Translations under genes and position numbers: made by a program
Shown: piece by piece, positions 1-6,242 of the stretch
How positions within the stretch are numbered: position 1 is the stretch's first letter
How the letters are laid out: each line of letters starts with the position of its first letter
Notes under the pieces: generated by a model
Told to the model about the DNA's origin: nothing
The model's database searches: none
The model's input: the letters and a program-made list of their open reading frames with translations, nothing else
Assembly (NCBI GenBank): GCA_964451095.1
Contig: CAYVGI010000168.1
Coordinates: forward strand, 1-9,760
Source: DAOTTY01 sp964451095
GTDB lineage: Bacteria; Chloroflexota; Anaerolineae; Aggregatilineales; Phototrophicaceae
Length of the DNA: 9,760 nt
Direction: 5' to 3'

Positions 1-1232
1 GTTTCCGCCTGCCGAATCTCCTCGCGGGTGCTGCCACGCCCAAAGCTCACGCGGTAGTCGCCCGTGGTGTCGTCAATGCCCGTGACAAACAGCGTGTAGG
101 GGTCGCTTTGCTCTGCTGTGTAGTTAAAGATGACCAGTTCACCGTCCCCTTCGCGCCGCTCTATCGCCTCGGCAATCGCCCCCGTCGGGCTGAGCATATC
201 CAGCCGCACGTTTAGGTTGCCCTGCGGCACCACGCCGACAGAGAACGTCTCGCCTGCGTCCACCTGGATGGAAAAACGGTCAAACGCGCCCGGTCGCTCA
301 ATGGTGGCGGCAAACGGAATGTGGTCGAACAGCAGCGCCCCGGTGACGGCGGTTTCCAGCGTTGGCGTGAGTGCTACGGACGCAACGGTCGGTTCTGGCG
401 CGGCAACATCGCCGCTGCCCTCTACCACAGGCGTGACCGGGTACGGTTCCGGGGCGCTTTCCAGCGTGATTTCATACGTGCCCGGCTCGCCCTCACCAGA
501 TGCAAGCAGGCTGTATACGCCATCTGCGGGCAGCAGCACCCCATTGATAAACGCCGTGCGTCCGCCGCCGCCGTTGTCGTCCGTGGCAATGGCGGTGCCG
601 TCTGGCGTGAACAGCGTCAGCAGTGGGTCTACCGTGCCGGATGTACGCTGCATCCGCAGGCGCACGTAACTGCCCGCCGCCCCCTGGAAGGTGTAGATGT
701 GGCGTTCATCTGGCGTGTTAAACGCCCCGAATGTGGGCATGGCGCTGTTGATGCTGGCGATAAACGTGCCCAGTTCATCCAGCGGGGAGGGTGTGTCCGT
801 CGGGATGGCGACCACAACGGGCACAGGCGTTGCGGTGACATCCGGTGTGGGGGTGGGTAGGTCGCGTGCCTGCACCGCAAACGAGTAGTCCCCCGGTTCG
901 CCTGCCACCCGCAGCACATACTCTCCGGCGGCAGGGAGCGCTTGCTCCTGGATGATGCCCTGTGCCACAAGCTGCCCCGCACTGTTGAGCAGGGTGAGGC
1001 TCACCTGCCCACTGAACACCTGCACTGTGATTGCCTGCGCTGCGCCCACCGTAAAGCGGTAGTCTGTATAGGCACCTGCGCCCACCAGCGTACCGTTGAT
1101 GGTTTGGTTTACCTCTATTGCCGCTGGTGGTGGCGGGAACGTCGGGACGACGGTGGGCAGGTCAGCGGGGGTCGTCTGTGTGGCACACGCGCCGAGCAGC
1201 AGCGCACACATCAGCCAGGTCAGTTGTCGCAT
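1..1232 (-). CDS. Lipoprotein with three PPC-like beta-sandwich modules (partial, runs off left edge)
   Basis: An open minus-strand frame starts at ATG 1232-1230 and stays open for 410 codons to the window edge, so the C-terminus is missing. The N-terminus is a lipoprotein signal: a short hydrophobic stretch, then lipobox L13-G14-A15-C16, followed by a Thr/Pro-rich tether. Three similar beta-rich modules follow at about residues 43-122, 155-258 and 297-398. Each alternates hydrophobic strands with turns such as 'GEPGDYSFAV', 'GEPGTYEITL' and 'DDTTGDYRVSF', and they are joined by Thr/Pro linkers (about 125-150 and 260-292). This layout resembles bacterial pre-peptidase C-terminal (PPC) domains, which are secreted, non-catalytic folding or binding modules. 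No catalytic motif is visible. I infer a lipid-anchored cell-surface protein of unknown ligand. A further domain may lie beyond the edge, since the sequence after module three (from residue 399) becomes charged and helix-like. The gene is divergent from the glycosyltransferase-like gene, and no strong Shine-Dalgarno is seen (weak GGAT). Confidence 0.85.
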   Translation of the reverse strand, partial: MRQLTWLMCALLLGACATQTTPADLPTVVPTFPPPPAAIEVNQTINGTLVGAGAYTDYRFTVGAAQAITVQVFSGQVSLTLLNSAGQLVAQGIIQEQALPAAGEYVLRVAGEPGDYSFAVQARDLPTPTPDVTATPVPVVVAIPTDTPSPLDELGTFIASINSAMPTFGAFNTPDERHIYTFQGAAGSYVRLRMQRTSGTVDPLLTLFTPDGTAIATDDNGGGGRTAFINGVLLPADGVYSLLASGEGEPGTYEITLESAPEPYPVTPVVEGSGDVAAPEPTVASVALTPTLETAVTGALLFDHIPFAATIERPGAFDRFSIQVDAGETFSVGVVPQGNLNVRLDMLSPTGAIAEAIERREGDGELVIFNYTAEQSDPYTLFVTGIDDTTGDYRVSFGRGSTREEIRQAE

Positions 1233-1277
1233 GGTCTATCCGTGGATTTGCAGTCTGCATTTGTTCGCATCCCCCGC

Positions 1278-1283
1278 ATTATA
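1278..1283 (-). promoter_or_regulatory. -10 box for the lipoprotein gene
   Basis: The minus strand reads a perfect TATAAT here, which predicts a transcript start near 1271 and a leader of about 39 nt to the ATG at 1232. No convincing -35 hexamer is present at 16-18 bp spacing, so the call rests on the -10 box and its position. Confidence 0.5.
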
Positions 1284-1328
1284 GCCGCGTGCCCATTTGC
1301 TGGCGACCTGCTGTGCCCGCCCACGCTG

Positions 1329-1337
1329 TGATAGAAT
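1329..1337 (+). promoter_or_regulatory. Extended -10 promoter for the glycosyltransferase-like gene
   Basis: The plus strand reads TG-A-TAGAAT, an extended -10 element. It would start transcription near 1344 and leave a leader of about 29 nt before the ATG at 1373. The position argues for that ATG over upstream in-frame start codons. No good -35 box is visible, as is common for extended -10 promoters. Confidence 0.45.
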
Positions 1338-1372
1338 GCCCGCGTTTTTGTAATGAACAGGCACGCGCACCC

Positions 1373-3208
1373 ATGCACCGCACCTTCACCCGGCTTCACT
1401 GGCAGGCAATCGCACTCCTGCTGCTGGCGGCAACGCTAGCAGGCACCCAACTGAACACAGACGCCTTCTCCAACGACGAGTTACGCTCTGTGATTGTGGC
1501 GGGCGGTGCTCACTACGGACCGCTGGCGTACCCACAGGGCGTGTGGGGGCGCGTCGCAGATGAATCGCCTGACCAGGCGCTGGGCTTCCCGCTGGTGGTG
1601 CGCCCGTGGGGGGCGCTCGTCGGTTGGGCGGAGCTGGCAACCCGTGCGCTGCCGTTCCTGCTGGGTGCGCTGAACTTAGCGATGGTGTATCGCATCGGGC
1701 GCGACCTATTCTCGCCTGCCATCGGCAGGAACGCACTGCTGTTGGTGGCGGCGTCTGCGTTTTACCTGCACTACATGCACAAGTTTCGGGTGTTCACGCT
1801 GGCGGCGCTCGCCGTGAGTGTATTTGTGTGGGGCTACTGGCGGTTGGCGCTTGCCCCGCGCCCGCGTGGACTGTGGGCACGGGTTGCGTTTGTGGTCGGC
1901 GGGGTTGGTGTGCTGTATGGGCACTACTTTATGGTGCCGGTGCTGGTGGTTGTCGCAGTCTATCACCTGCTATTTGCGCCGAAAACGCGCCGCTGGTGGG
2001 CACCTGTGCTGCTAACGCCGCTGGTGCTGCTCGCCTTCCTGCCGGAGTCACTGGTGCTGCTGCGGGGCTACGCGGACGCACGCGGGCAAACATCCCTGCA
2101 CGCGGACGCGCTCTCTCCGCTGGGGGTGGTGGGCGCGGCAATGCGCTACTTTGGCAACGGCCACGCGCTAGCAACGGCAGCGCTGTTGATGCTGGCGGCA
2201 GTCGGCGTGCGTGGGCACACCTGGGCGCGGGACAGCGTGCGCTTTTTGCTGTTCCTGGCGGCGGGGATGCTTGTGTCTACGATTGCGCTCAACGAGGTCG
2301 CGCAGGTGCTTGCGCCACAGCGGGTACGCTACCTGATTGGGCTGTGGCTGCCGCTGGCGCTGCTGGGCGGGTTGGGCATACACACGCTGGGGCGGTTGCA
2401 CCCGCGCATTCCAGTGGCGGTGATGGCGTTGTGGGCGGGTGCGGGCGCATCTGCTGCGCTGGGCGGTGGGCTGATGGCGGTGCCAGAGGACATGGAACGC
2501 ACGGCGCTACCCTGGCGCGAGCTGGTCGCGCCGGTGTTCGCTGAGGGCGAACCCGACGACCTGTTCTTGTACATGGGCAACTGGAGCAATCGCTACGATC
2601 ACTACACGCAGGGGCTGCTGCACCGCACCGTGATTGCGCACACGCAGGGCGAGGATGACATGCGAGCAGCGATTGCCGAGCGGGGACGGGTGTGGTGGGG
2701 GCTGCATGTCGATCCGTTTAACGAGGCGAACGCGGGCACTTTTGCGGATGTACTCGCAGACGCCGACTATTACACCTGCGGGACGCACCTTGACCATGAG
2801 AAAATGCGGCTTATGTTGGTGGCGCGGTCGGTAGCGTTTTGCCCCGGCGGGGAACCAATGCTGCGCTTTGGCGCAAACATCACGCTGATGCAGCTAGAGC
2901 GCGTGGAGGTAGGCAACACGCTTACGTTCAATACCGGGTGGGCGCTGGCAGATGTGCCGCTGAACACGTACACGGTGGGGTTCCACCTGCTGGACGAGAA
3001 CGACGAGCTTGCCGCGCAGCAGGATATCGCGCTGGGCACCAATGACGGACCGTACACACCGCTGAGTGCCACCTTTGATGTGAGCGACCTGCCGCCCGGC
3101 ACCCACACGCTATCGCTCATCGTTTACGACTGGCAAACGGGGGAGCGCCTGCCCCCGGCGGACATCGCGCCCCCGCCTGCGGACGACCTGCGCGTGGTCG
3201 TCCGCTAG
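1373..3208 (+). CDS. GT39/ArnT-like multi-TM glycosyltransferase with C-terminal beta-sandwich
   Basis: The product is a 611-residue integral membrane protein. Residues 10-370 form many hydrophobic helices. After the first helix an acidic motif, D30-A-F-S-N-D35-E36, sits where GT-C enzymes of the GT39/GT83 type carry their catalytic first-loop acidic residues. Such enzymes transfer a sugar from a polyprenyl-phosphate donor on the outer face of the membrane. Residues 380-500 are soluble. Residues 500-611 look like a beta-sandwich with 'TGWALADVP', 'PPGTH' and 'YDWQTGERLPP', a tail I associate with GT39-like proteins of Chloroflexota. The frame is open from 1118, but I chose ATG 1373: the extended -10 at 1329-1337 lies downstream of the longer starts, and residues before this Met look non-protein-like. 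No Shine-Dalgarno is evident. The gene is divergent from the lipoprotein and convergent with htpG (4-base gap). Donor and acceptor cannot be read from sequence, and a non-enzymatic role is possible. Confidence 0.8.
   Translation: MHRTFTRLHWQAIALLLLAATLAGTQLNTDAFSNDELRSVIVAGGAHYGPLAYPQGVWGRVADESPDQALGFPLVVRPWGALVGWAELATRALPFLLGALNLAMVYRIGRDLFSPAIGRNALLLVAASAFYLHYMHKFRVFTLAALAVSVFVWGYWRLALAPRPRGLWARVAFVVGGVGVLYGHYFMVPVLVVVAVYHLLFAPKTRRWWAPVLLTPLVLLAFLPESLVLLRGYADARGQTSLHADALSPLGVVGAAMRYFGNGHALATAALLMLAAVGVRGHTWARDSVRFLLFLAAGMLVSTIALNEVAQVLAPQRVRYLIGLWLPLALLGGLGIHTLGRLHPRIPVAVMALWAGAGASAALGGGLMAVPEDMERTALPWRELVAPVFAEGEPDDLFLYMGNWSNRYDHYTQGLLHRTVIAHTQGEDDMRAAIAERGRVWWGLHVDPFNEANAGTFADVLADADYYTCGTHLDHEKMRLMLVARSVAFCPGGEPMLRFGANITLMQLERVEVGNTLTFNTGWALADVPLNTYTVGFHLLDENDELAAQQDIALGTNDGPYTPLSATFDVSDLPPGTHTLSLIVYDWQTGERLPPADIAPPPADDLRVVVR
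3179..3205. terminator. Perfect 10-bp hairpin at the convergent gene ends
   Basis: GCGGACGACC at 3179-3188 and its exact reverse complement at 3196-3205 flank the 7-base loop TGCGCGT. The hairpin lies in the last codons of the glycosyltransferase-like gene, directly before its TAG. It also begins 7 bases after the htpG stop read on the minus strand. There is no T-tract on either side, so a bidirectional termination or 3'-end stabilising role is inferred from position and stem strength only. Confidence 0.45.
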
Positions 3209-3212
3209 TGCG

Positions 3213-5105
3213 TTACTTGTCGTTCGTGCCTGTTGCTGCCTGCATGAGCCTATACAGGCGGTCTGCCATAGATGCGGGGTCTGGATGGATGCCATCTTGC
3301 AGCATTGCCGTCTCGAACACCTGCTCAATCACCGCATCCACCAGCGCGTCATTCGGTGCCTGCTGGATCATGCCCGTGAGGTTGTGCATGAGCGGGTGGC
3401 GCGGGTTGATCTCCAGCGTTTTCACAGGCAGTTCGTAGTCTCGGTCGAACAGGCGGTTAACGCGGAACATGTGGCTGTTGTTGCCCGCCCCGCTCTCGTT
3501 CACCAGGCGTGCCGGGCTGCTGATGAGGTTTTTGCCCTCGCGCACACCGCTCACCCGCCCGCCCAGCACGTTCTTAAAGCGCTCAATCACGGTGGTGAAG
3601 TCTGCTTCGGGCACGGGTTCCTGCGGCGTTTCGCTCTCGTCGTCCAGCACCTCGCCTAGCTCGCTCAGGTCAATCTCAGCATCGTCTACGCTGCGGAACG
3701 GGTACTCGTTGTACTGATCTAGCCCCACAACCATGATCGGGTCAACGGCATCGGTGAAGTACAGCACTTCGATGTTCCGCTGCTTAAACGCATCCAGGTG
3801 TGGGCTGCGCTGCGCACTGGCGAAGTCGTCCGCCACCACGTAGTAGATGTCCTGCTGCCCATCTGCCATATTGGTCACGTAGTCTGCCAGGGAGTACAGT
3901 TCGTCGGCGCTGTCGCTGCGCGTGGAAGGGAAGAACAGCAGCGGCAGCAGTGCATCTTTGTCGCCGGGTTCTACGGCAACGCCCTGCTTAATCCAGCGCC
4001 CGTGCACTGTGAAGATGTCCAGGTATTCTTCTGGTCGCTTTTCCGCCATGCGCTTGAGTTCGGTCAGCACTTTGTTGGTGATGGTGTTGCGCAGCTTGGC
4101 AATAACCGCGTCTGCCTTGACCGTTTCGCGGTTGACGTTCAGCGGGATGTCTTCGCTATCGACCACGCCCTGCACAAATTGCAGCAGGTATTCCGGCAGC
4201 AGGTCTTTGCTGTACTCATCAATGAGCACCTTGCGGGCGTAGAGCTTCAGTCCGGGTTCCTTGCGCGGGCTAAGCATGTTGCGCTCTGCACTGCCGGGGA
4301 TGTACAGCAGCGCGTAGAACTGGAGCGGGGTATCCGCCTTCATGTGGATGCGCTTGAGCGGTGCCTCGAAGTCCAGCGTCATCATCCGGTAGAAGTTGTT
4401 GTAGTCCTCGTCGCTGATCTCGCTCTTCTCCTGCCGCCAGATCGCCTTCTGCTGGTTGGCAGGTTCCTCGCCGTCCCCCACGTAGATGGGGTAGGCGACA
4501 TAGTCGGAGTGCTTGGTTACGGTTTGGCGCAGCCGGAACGTCTGCAAGAACTCCTTCGCGTCGTCCTTCAGGTACAGGATGATGTCGGTACCGCGCCCGT
4601 CGCGCTCTGCCTCCTCTATCGTGTAAGCATCGCCGCCGTCGCTTTCCCACACCCACGCCTGCCCCTCCGGGTGATGTGAGCGCGAGATTACGCGGACTTT
4701 ATCCGCCACCATGAACACGCTGTAGAAGCCGACGCCAAACTGCCCGATCACATCGGCAACCGGGGTGCCTTCGGGCTTCTCCTTTAGCGCCTCCACGAAC
4801 GCCTTAGCGCCGCTTTTGGCGATGGTACCCAGGTTGTTCGCCAGGTCGTCGTGCGTCATGCCGATGCCCGTGTCGCTAATCGTCAGCGTGCCCGCCTCCT
4901 CGTCCGGCGTGATGCGAACGACGAGTTCGGCGTCGGCGTCCAGCACATCGCGGTTGGTCACCATCTCGAACTGGACGCGGCTGAGCGCGTCCGATGCGTT
5001 GCTCACCAGCTCGCGCAAGAAGATCTCGCGGTCACTGTAGAGCGAGTGCACCAGAATATCTAGCAGTTGTTGAATTTCTGCCTTGAAGGTGTAGGTTTCT
5101 GCCAT
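3213..5105 (-). CDS. htpG: Chaperone protein HtpG (Hsp90 family)
   Basis: The product is a cytosolic ATP-dependent chaperone of 630 residues, close to the usual bacterial HtpG length (about 624 in E. coli). The N-terminal GHKL ATPase shows 'RELVSNASDA' (31-40, with E32 and N36), 'SDTGIGM' (77-83, with D78), the lid segment 'NLGTIAKSG' (91-99), 'GQFGVGFYS' (121-129) and 'GRGTDIILYL' (170-179). The middle domain has 'FYALLYIPGS' (263-272) and 'LNVNRE' (322-327), whose Arg326 matches the catalytic arginine that contacts the ATP gamma-phosphate. In the usual motif the residue before this Arg is Ser; here it is Asn. A C-terminal dimerisation region runs from about 500. The start is ATG 5105-5103, nine bases after a perfect AGGAGG; a TTG two codons upstream is less likely. 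The endonuclease IV-like gene lies 105 bp upstream on the same strand. No CIRCE element is seen. Confidence 0.98.
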   Translation of the reverse strand: MAETYTFKAEIQQLLDILVHSLYSDREIFLRELVSNASDALSRVQFEMVTNRDVLDADAELVVRITPDEEAGTLTISDTGIGMTHDDLANNLGTIAKSGAKAFVEALKEKPEGTPVADVIGQFGVGFYSVFMVADKVRVISRSHHPEGQAWVWESDGGDAYTIEEAERDGRGTDIILYLKDDAKEFLQTFRLRQTVTKHSDYVAYPIYVGDGEEPANQQKAIWRQEKSEISDEDYNNFYRMMTLDFEAPLKRIHMKADTPLQFYALLYIPGSAERNMLSPRKEPGLKLYARKVLIDEYSKDLLPEYLLQFVQGVVDSEDIPLNVNRETVKADAVIAKLRNTITNKVLTELKRMAEKRPEEYLDIFTVHGRWIKQGVAVEPGDKDALLPLLFFPSTRSDSADELYSLADYVTNMADGQQDIYYVVADDFASAQRSPHLDAFKQRNIEVLYFTDAVDPIMVVGLDQYNEYPFRSVDDAEIDLSELGEVLDDESETPQEPVPEADFTTVIERFKNVLGGRVSGVREGKNLISSPARLVNESGAGNNSHMFRVNRLFDRDYELPVKTLEINPRHPLMHNLTGMIQQAPNDALVDAVIEQVFETAMLQDGIHPDPASMADRLYRLMQAATGTNDK

Positions 5106-5114
5106 GTGCAAAAG

Positions 5115-5120
5115 CCTCCT
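5115..5120 (-). promoter_or_regulatory. Ribosome binding site of htpG
   Basis: The minus strand reads AGGAGG with a 9-base spacer to ATG 5105-5103. It supports that ATG over the TTG two codons upstream, which would leave only three bases of spacing. Confidence 0.85.
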
Positions 5121-5136
5121 ATGGTTGAAGTTTGCA

Positions 5137-5142
5137 ATCGTA
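5137..5142 (-). promoter_or_regulatory. Possible -10 box of htpG
   Basis: The minus strand reads TACGAT, which would give a leader of about 25 nt. The best -35 at 17 bp (TAAAAC) is poor. If real, htpG has its own promoter in the 105-bp gap and does not depend only on read-through from the upstream gene. Confidence 0.25.
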
Positions 5143-5161
5143 TCGGTTTTTCGTCGCCTGT

Positions 5162-5180
5162 TTTACCACGCGCAGGTAAA
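5162..5180. repeat. Short inverted repeat between the endonuclease-like gene and htpG
   Basis: TTTACC (5162-5167) and GGTAAA (5175-5180) are exact reverse complements around a 7-base loop. The repeat lies 31 bases after the upstream stop codon on the minus strand and overlaps the likely -35 region of htpG. It could be an operator or a weak 3' hairpin. No T-tract follows, and six-base arms can occur by chance. Confidence 0.3.
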
Positions 5181-5210
5181 TTATTCGTAAGCGTTTGCGA
5201 GGGACTTTCG

Positions 5211-6116
5211 TTAGCCTGCTTGTCCGTCTTTTTCGTGGCGCTTGAGCCGCTCCACACCCGCTTTTTCGTCCCGCAGGTAGCGGTAAATGCCCTGCAACGT
5301 AAGCGCGTCCGCCGTGTGGAACGGGTCGGGGGCTTCGATGCCGATGGTGCCCGCTAGCTCGTACTCCACGAACAGCTCAAACAACTCCACGTAAGCCTGC
5401 TGGCACTCAAACAGCGGGATGTGCGCCTTTTCGCCCTTGGATGTGTAGCTGATGCCGCTCATGTGGAAGTGCACGCGCTTCAGCGCATCCGCACCGAGCA
5501 TATCGACGATCATGTCCAGCGCGTCGGTAAATTCCGCCCGCGTGTTAAATGTGCCGTTGCCGGTGCGGGCATACAGGTGCGCCCAGTCGATGCACGGCAG
5601 CACGCCGGGTACATCCTGGCTCAGGCGCAGGTTTTCTTCTAGCGTACCGAACACCGCCACCTTGCCCATCGTCTCCGGGCGCAGCGTGACGTGTACGTCT
5701 TCGTCGCGCAGCGTTTCCACGATCTGGCTGAGTTGGTCGCGCACACGCGGGTAAACTTCCTCCGGCGGCTGTTTGTGGTAGCTGCCGGGGTGGAACACAA
5801 TATCCGCAGCGCCACACTTGTAACCAGCGCGTGCCGCCGCCAGCAAGCGCTCGTCGCTCTTTTGCATTTTGTCCGCCGTCTGGCTGTTCAGGTTGATGAA
5901 GTACGGCGCGTGCACGCTCAGGCTGATGTTGTGCTGCTGTGCCACCGCTTTGATCTCCGCGCAGGTTTCGTCACTCACGCGCACACTGCGCGTCCAAGCG
6001 ATTTCCAGGTGATCTAGCCCAATCTCGCGGCTGTGGCGGATGGCGTCGGGCGTGCCCGTGCCGGGGGTCGTCTGCGGGGAGCCGACCGTGCCAAAACGCA
6101 ATAAATCTTGAGACAA
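5211..6116 (-). CDS. Endonuclease IV-like TIM-barrel protein (AP endonuclease 2 family)
   Basis: This 301-residue protein resembles endonuclease IV (Nfo), a zinc-dependent enzyme that cuts DNA at abasic sites in base excision repair. The metal-ligand pattern can be traced: H69 in 'SVHAPYFINLNS', H109 in 'VFHPGSY', E148 in 'RPETMGK', D177 and H180 in 'CIDWAHLYAR', H216 in 'VHFHMSG', E229 and H232 in 'KGEKAHIPL', and E261 in 'GIEAPDP'. Two points differ from E. coli Nfo: the Glu motif is 'PETMGK' rather than 'ENTAGQG', and E229 stands where Nfo has Asp. Both recall the divergent archaeal-type branch. The start is TTG 6116-6114; an AAAGGA lies about 10 bases upstream and no in-frame ATG fits better. 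The TTG lies in a 14-bp palindrome. htpG follows 105 bp downstream on the same strand. Another function of the xylose-isomerase-like barrel is possible, so I give no gene symbol. Confidence 0.85.
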   Translation of the reverse strand: MSQDLLRFGTVGSPQTTPGTGTPDAIRHSREIGLDHLEIAWTRSVRVSDETCAEIKAVAQQHNISLSVHAPYFINLNSQTADKMQKSDERLLAAARAGYKCGAADIVFHPGSYHKQPPEEVYPRVRDQLSQIVETLRDEDVHVTLRPETMGKVAVFGTLEENLRLSQDVPGVLPCIDWAHLYARTGNGTFNTRAEFTDALDMIVDMLGADALKRVHFHMSGISYTSKGEKAHIPLFECQQAYVELFELFVEYELAGTIGIEAPDPFHTADALTLQGIYRYLRDEKAGVERLKRHEKDGQAG

Positions 6117-6124
6117 ATTTGTCT
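6111..6124. repeat. Perfect 14-bp palindrome over the TTG start of the endonuclease-like gene
   Basis: AGACAAATTTGTCT is its own reverse complement and covers the start codon (6114-6116) of the minus-strand gene. Its place would suit a repressor operator or control of initiation. A 7-base-arm palindrome with no spacer is expected about once per 10-16 kb by chance, so the location is the main argument. Confidence 0.35.
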
Positions 6125-6144
6125 TGTTCCTTTCTCATCCCGCG

Positions 6145-6168
6145 CACCGTGGCATGACGGTGTTTTTT
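6145..6168 (+). terminator. Intrinsic-terminator-like hairpin with T6, plus strand
   Basis: CACCGT (6145-6150) pairs exactly with ACGGTG (6157-6162) around the loop GGCATG and is followed by six T at 6163-6168. This is classic intrinsic terminator form on the plus strand. No plus-strand gene ends just before it. It could stop antisense transcription from the htpG/endonuclease side before the M50 promoter, or, read on the minus strand, be a 5'-leader hairpin of the endonuclease-like gene. The stem is short. Confidence 0.45.
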
Positions 6169-6178
6169 GCGGGTATTT

Positions 6179-6194
6179 CCGCAGATTGCTGCGG
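6179..6194. repeat. Inverted repeat next to the M50 -10 box
   Basis: CCGCAG (6179-6184) and CTGCGG (6189-6194) are exact reverse complements around the 4-base loop ATTG. The repeat ends 8 bases before the TATACT at 6203, where a -35 element or an operator would sit. A role as a binding site or leader hairpin is inferred only from position. Confidence 0.35.
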
Positions 6195-6202
6195 TTCTTC
6201 GT

Positions 6203-6208
6203 TATACT
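6203..6208 (+). promoter_or_regulatory. -10 box of the M50 protease gene
   Basis: TATACT here predicts a transcript start near 6215 and a leader of about 28 nt to ATG 6243. It rules against the longer in-frame start near 6108, which lies upstream of the promoter. No good -35 is seen. The same bases read TATAAC or TAGTAT on the minus strand, so they might also serve the divergent gene. Confidence 0.45.
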
Positions 6209-6242
6209 AGGTGGGGGCAATTGTACCAGAGGCAGAGGACAC

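Noticed and set aside
130..860. Plus-strand open frames opposite the lipoprotein (two of 179 codons)
   Set aside because: They are antisense to a continuous minus-strand frame with a clear lipobox and repeated domains. Their translations are low-complexity or Arg/Cys-rich with no recognisable motif.
1118..1372. N-terminal extension of the glycosyltransferase-like gene
   Set aside because: It overlaps the lipoprotein start and lies partly upstream of the extended -10 promoter. The extra residues are Arg/Ala/Cys-rich and unlike a membrane protein N-terminus.
1606..2544. 312-codon plus-strand frame inside the glycosyltransferase-like gene
   Set aside because: It is a frame-shifted shadow in GC-rich DNA with Gly/Ala/Arg/Cys-rich translation. 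The other frame has coherent TM helices and a family motif.
3798..4679. 293-codon plus-strand frame antisense to htpG
   Set aside because: htpG on the opposite strand is certain, and long antisense frames are expected opposite GC-rich genes. No start signal supports it.
5106..5210. CIRCE (HrcA) heat-shock operator upstream of htpG
   Set aside because: No TTAGCACTC-N9-GAGTGCTAA or near variant is present in the gap. The only inverted repeat is TTTACC/GGTAAA.
6108..6242. Longer start for the M50 gene
   Set aside because: It would begin upstream of the TATACT box and cross a hairpin with T6. ATG 6243 has a Shine-Dalgarno and begins the natural membrane protein.
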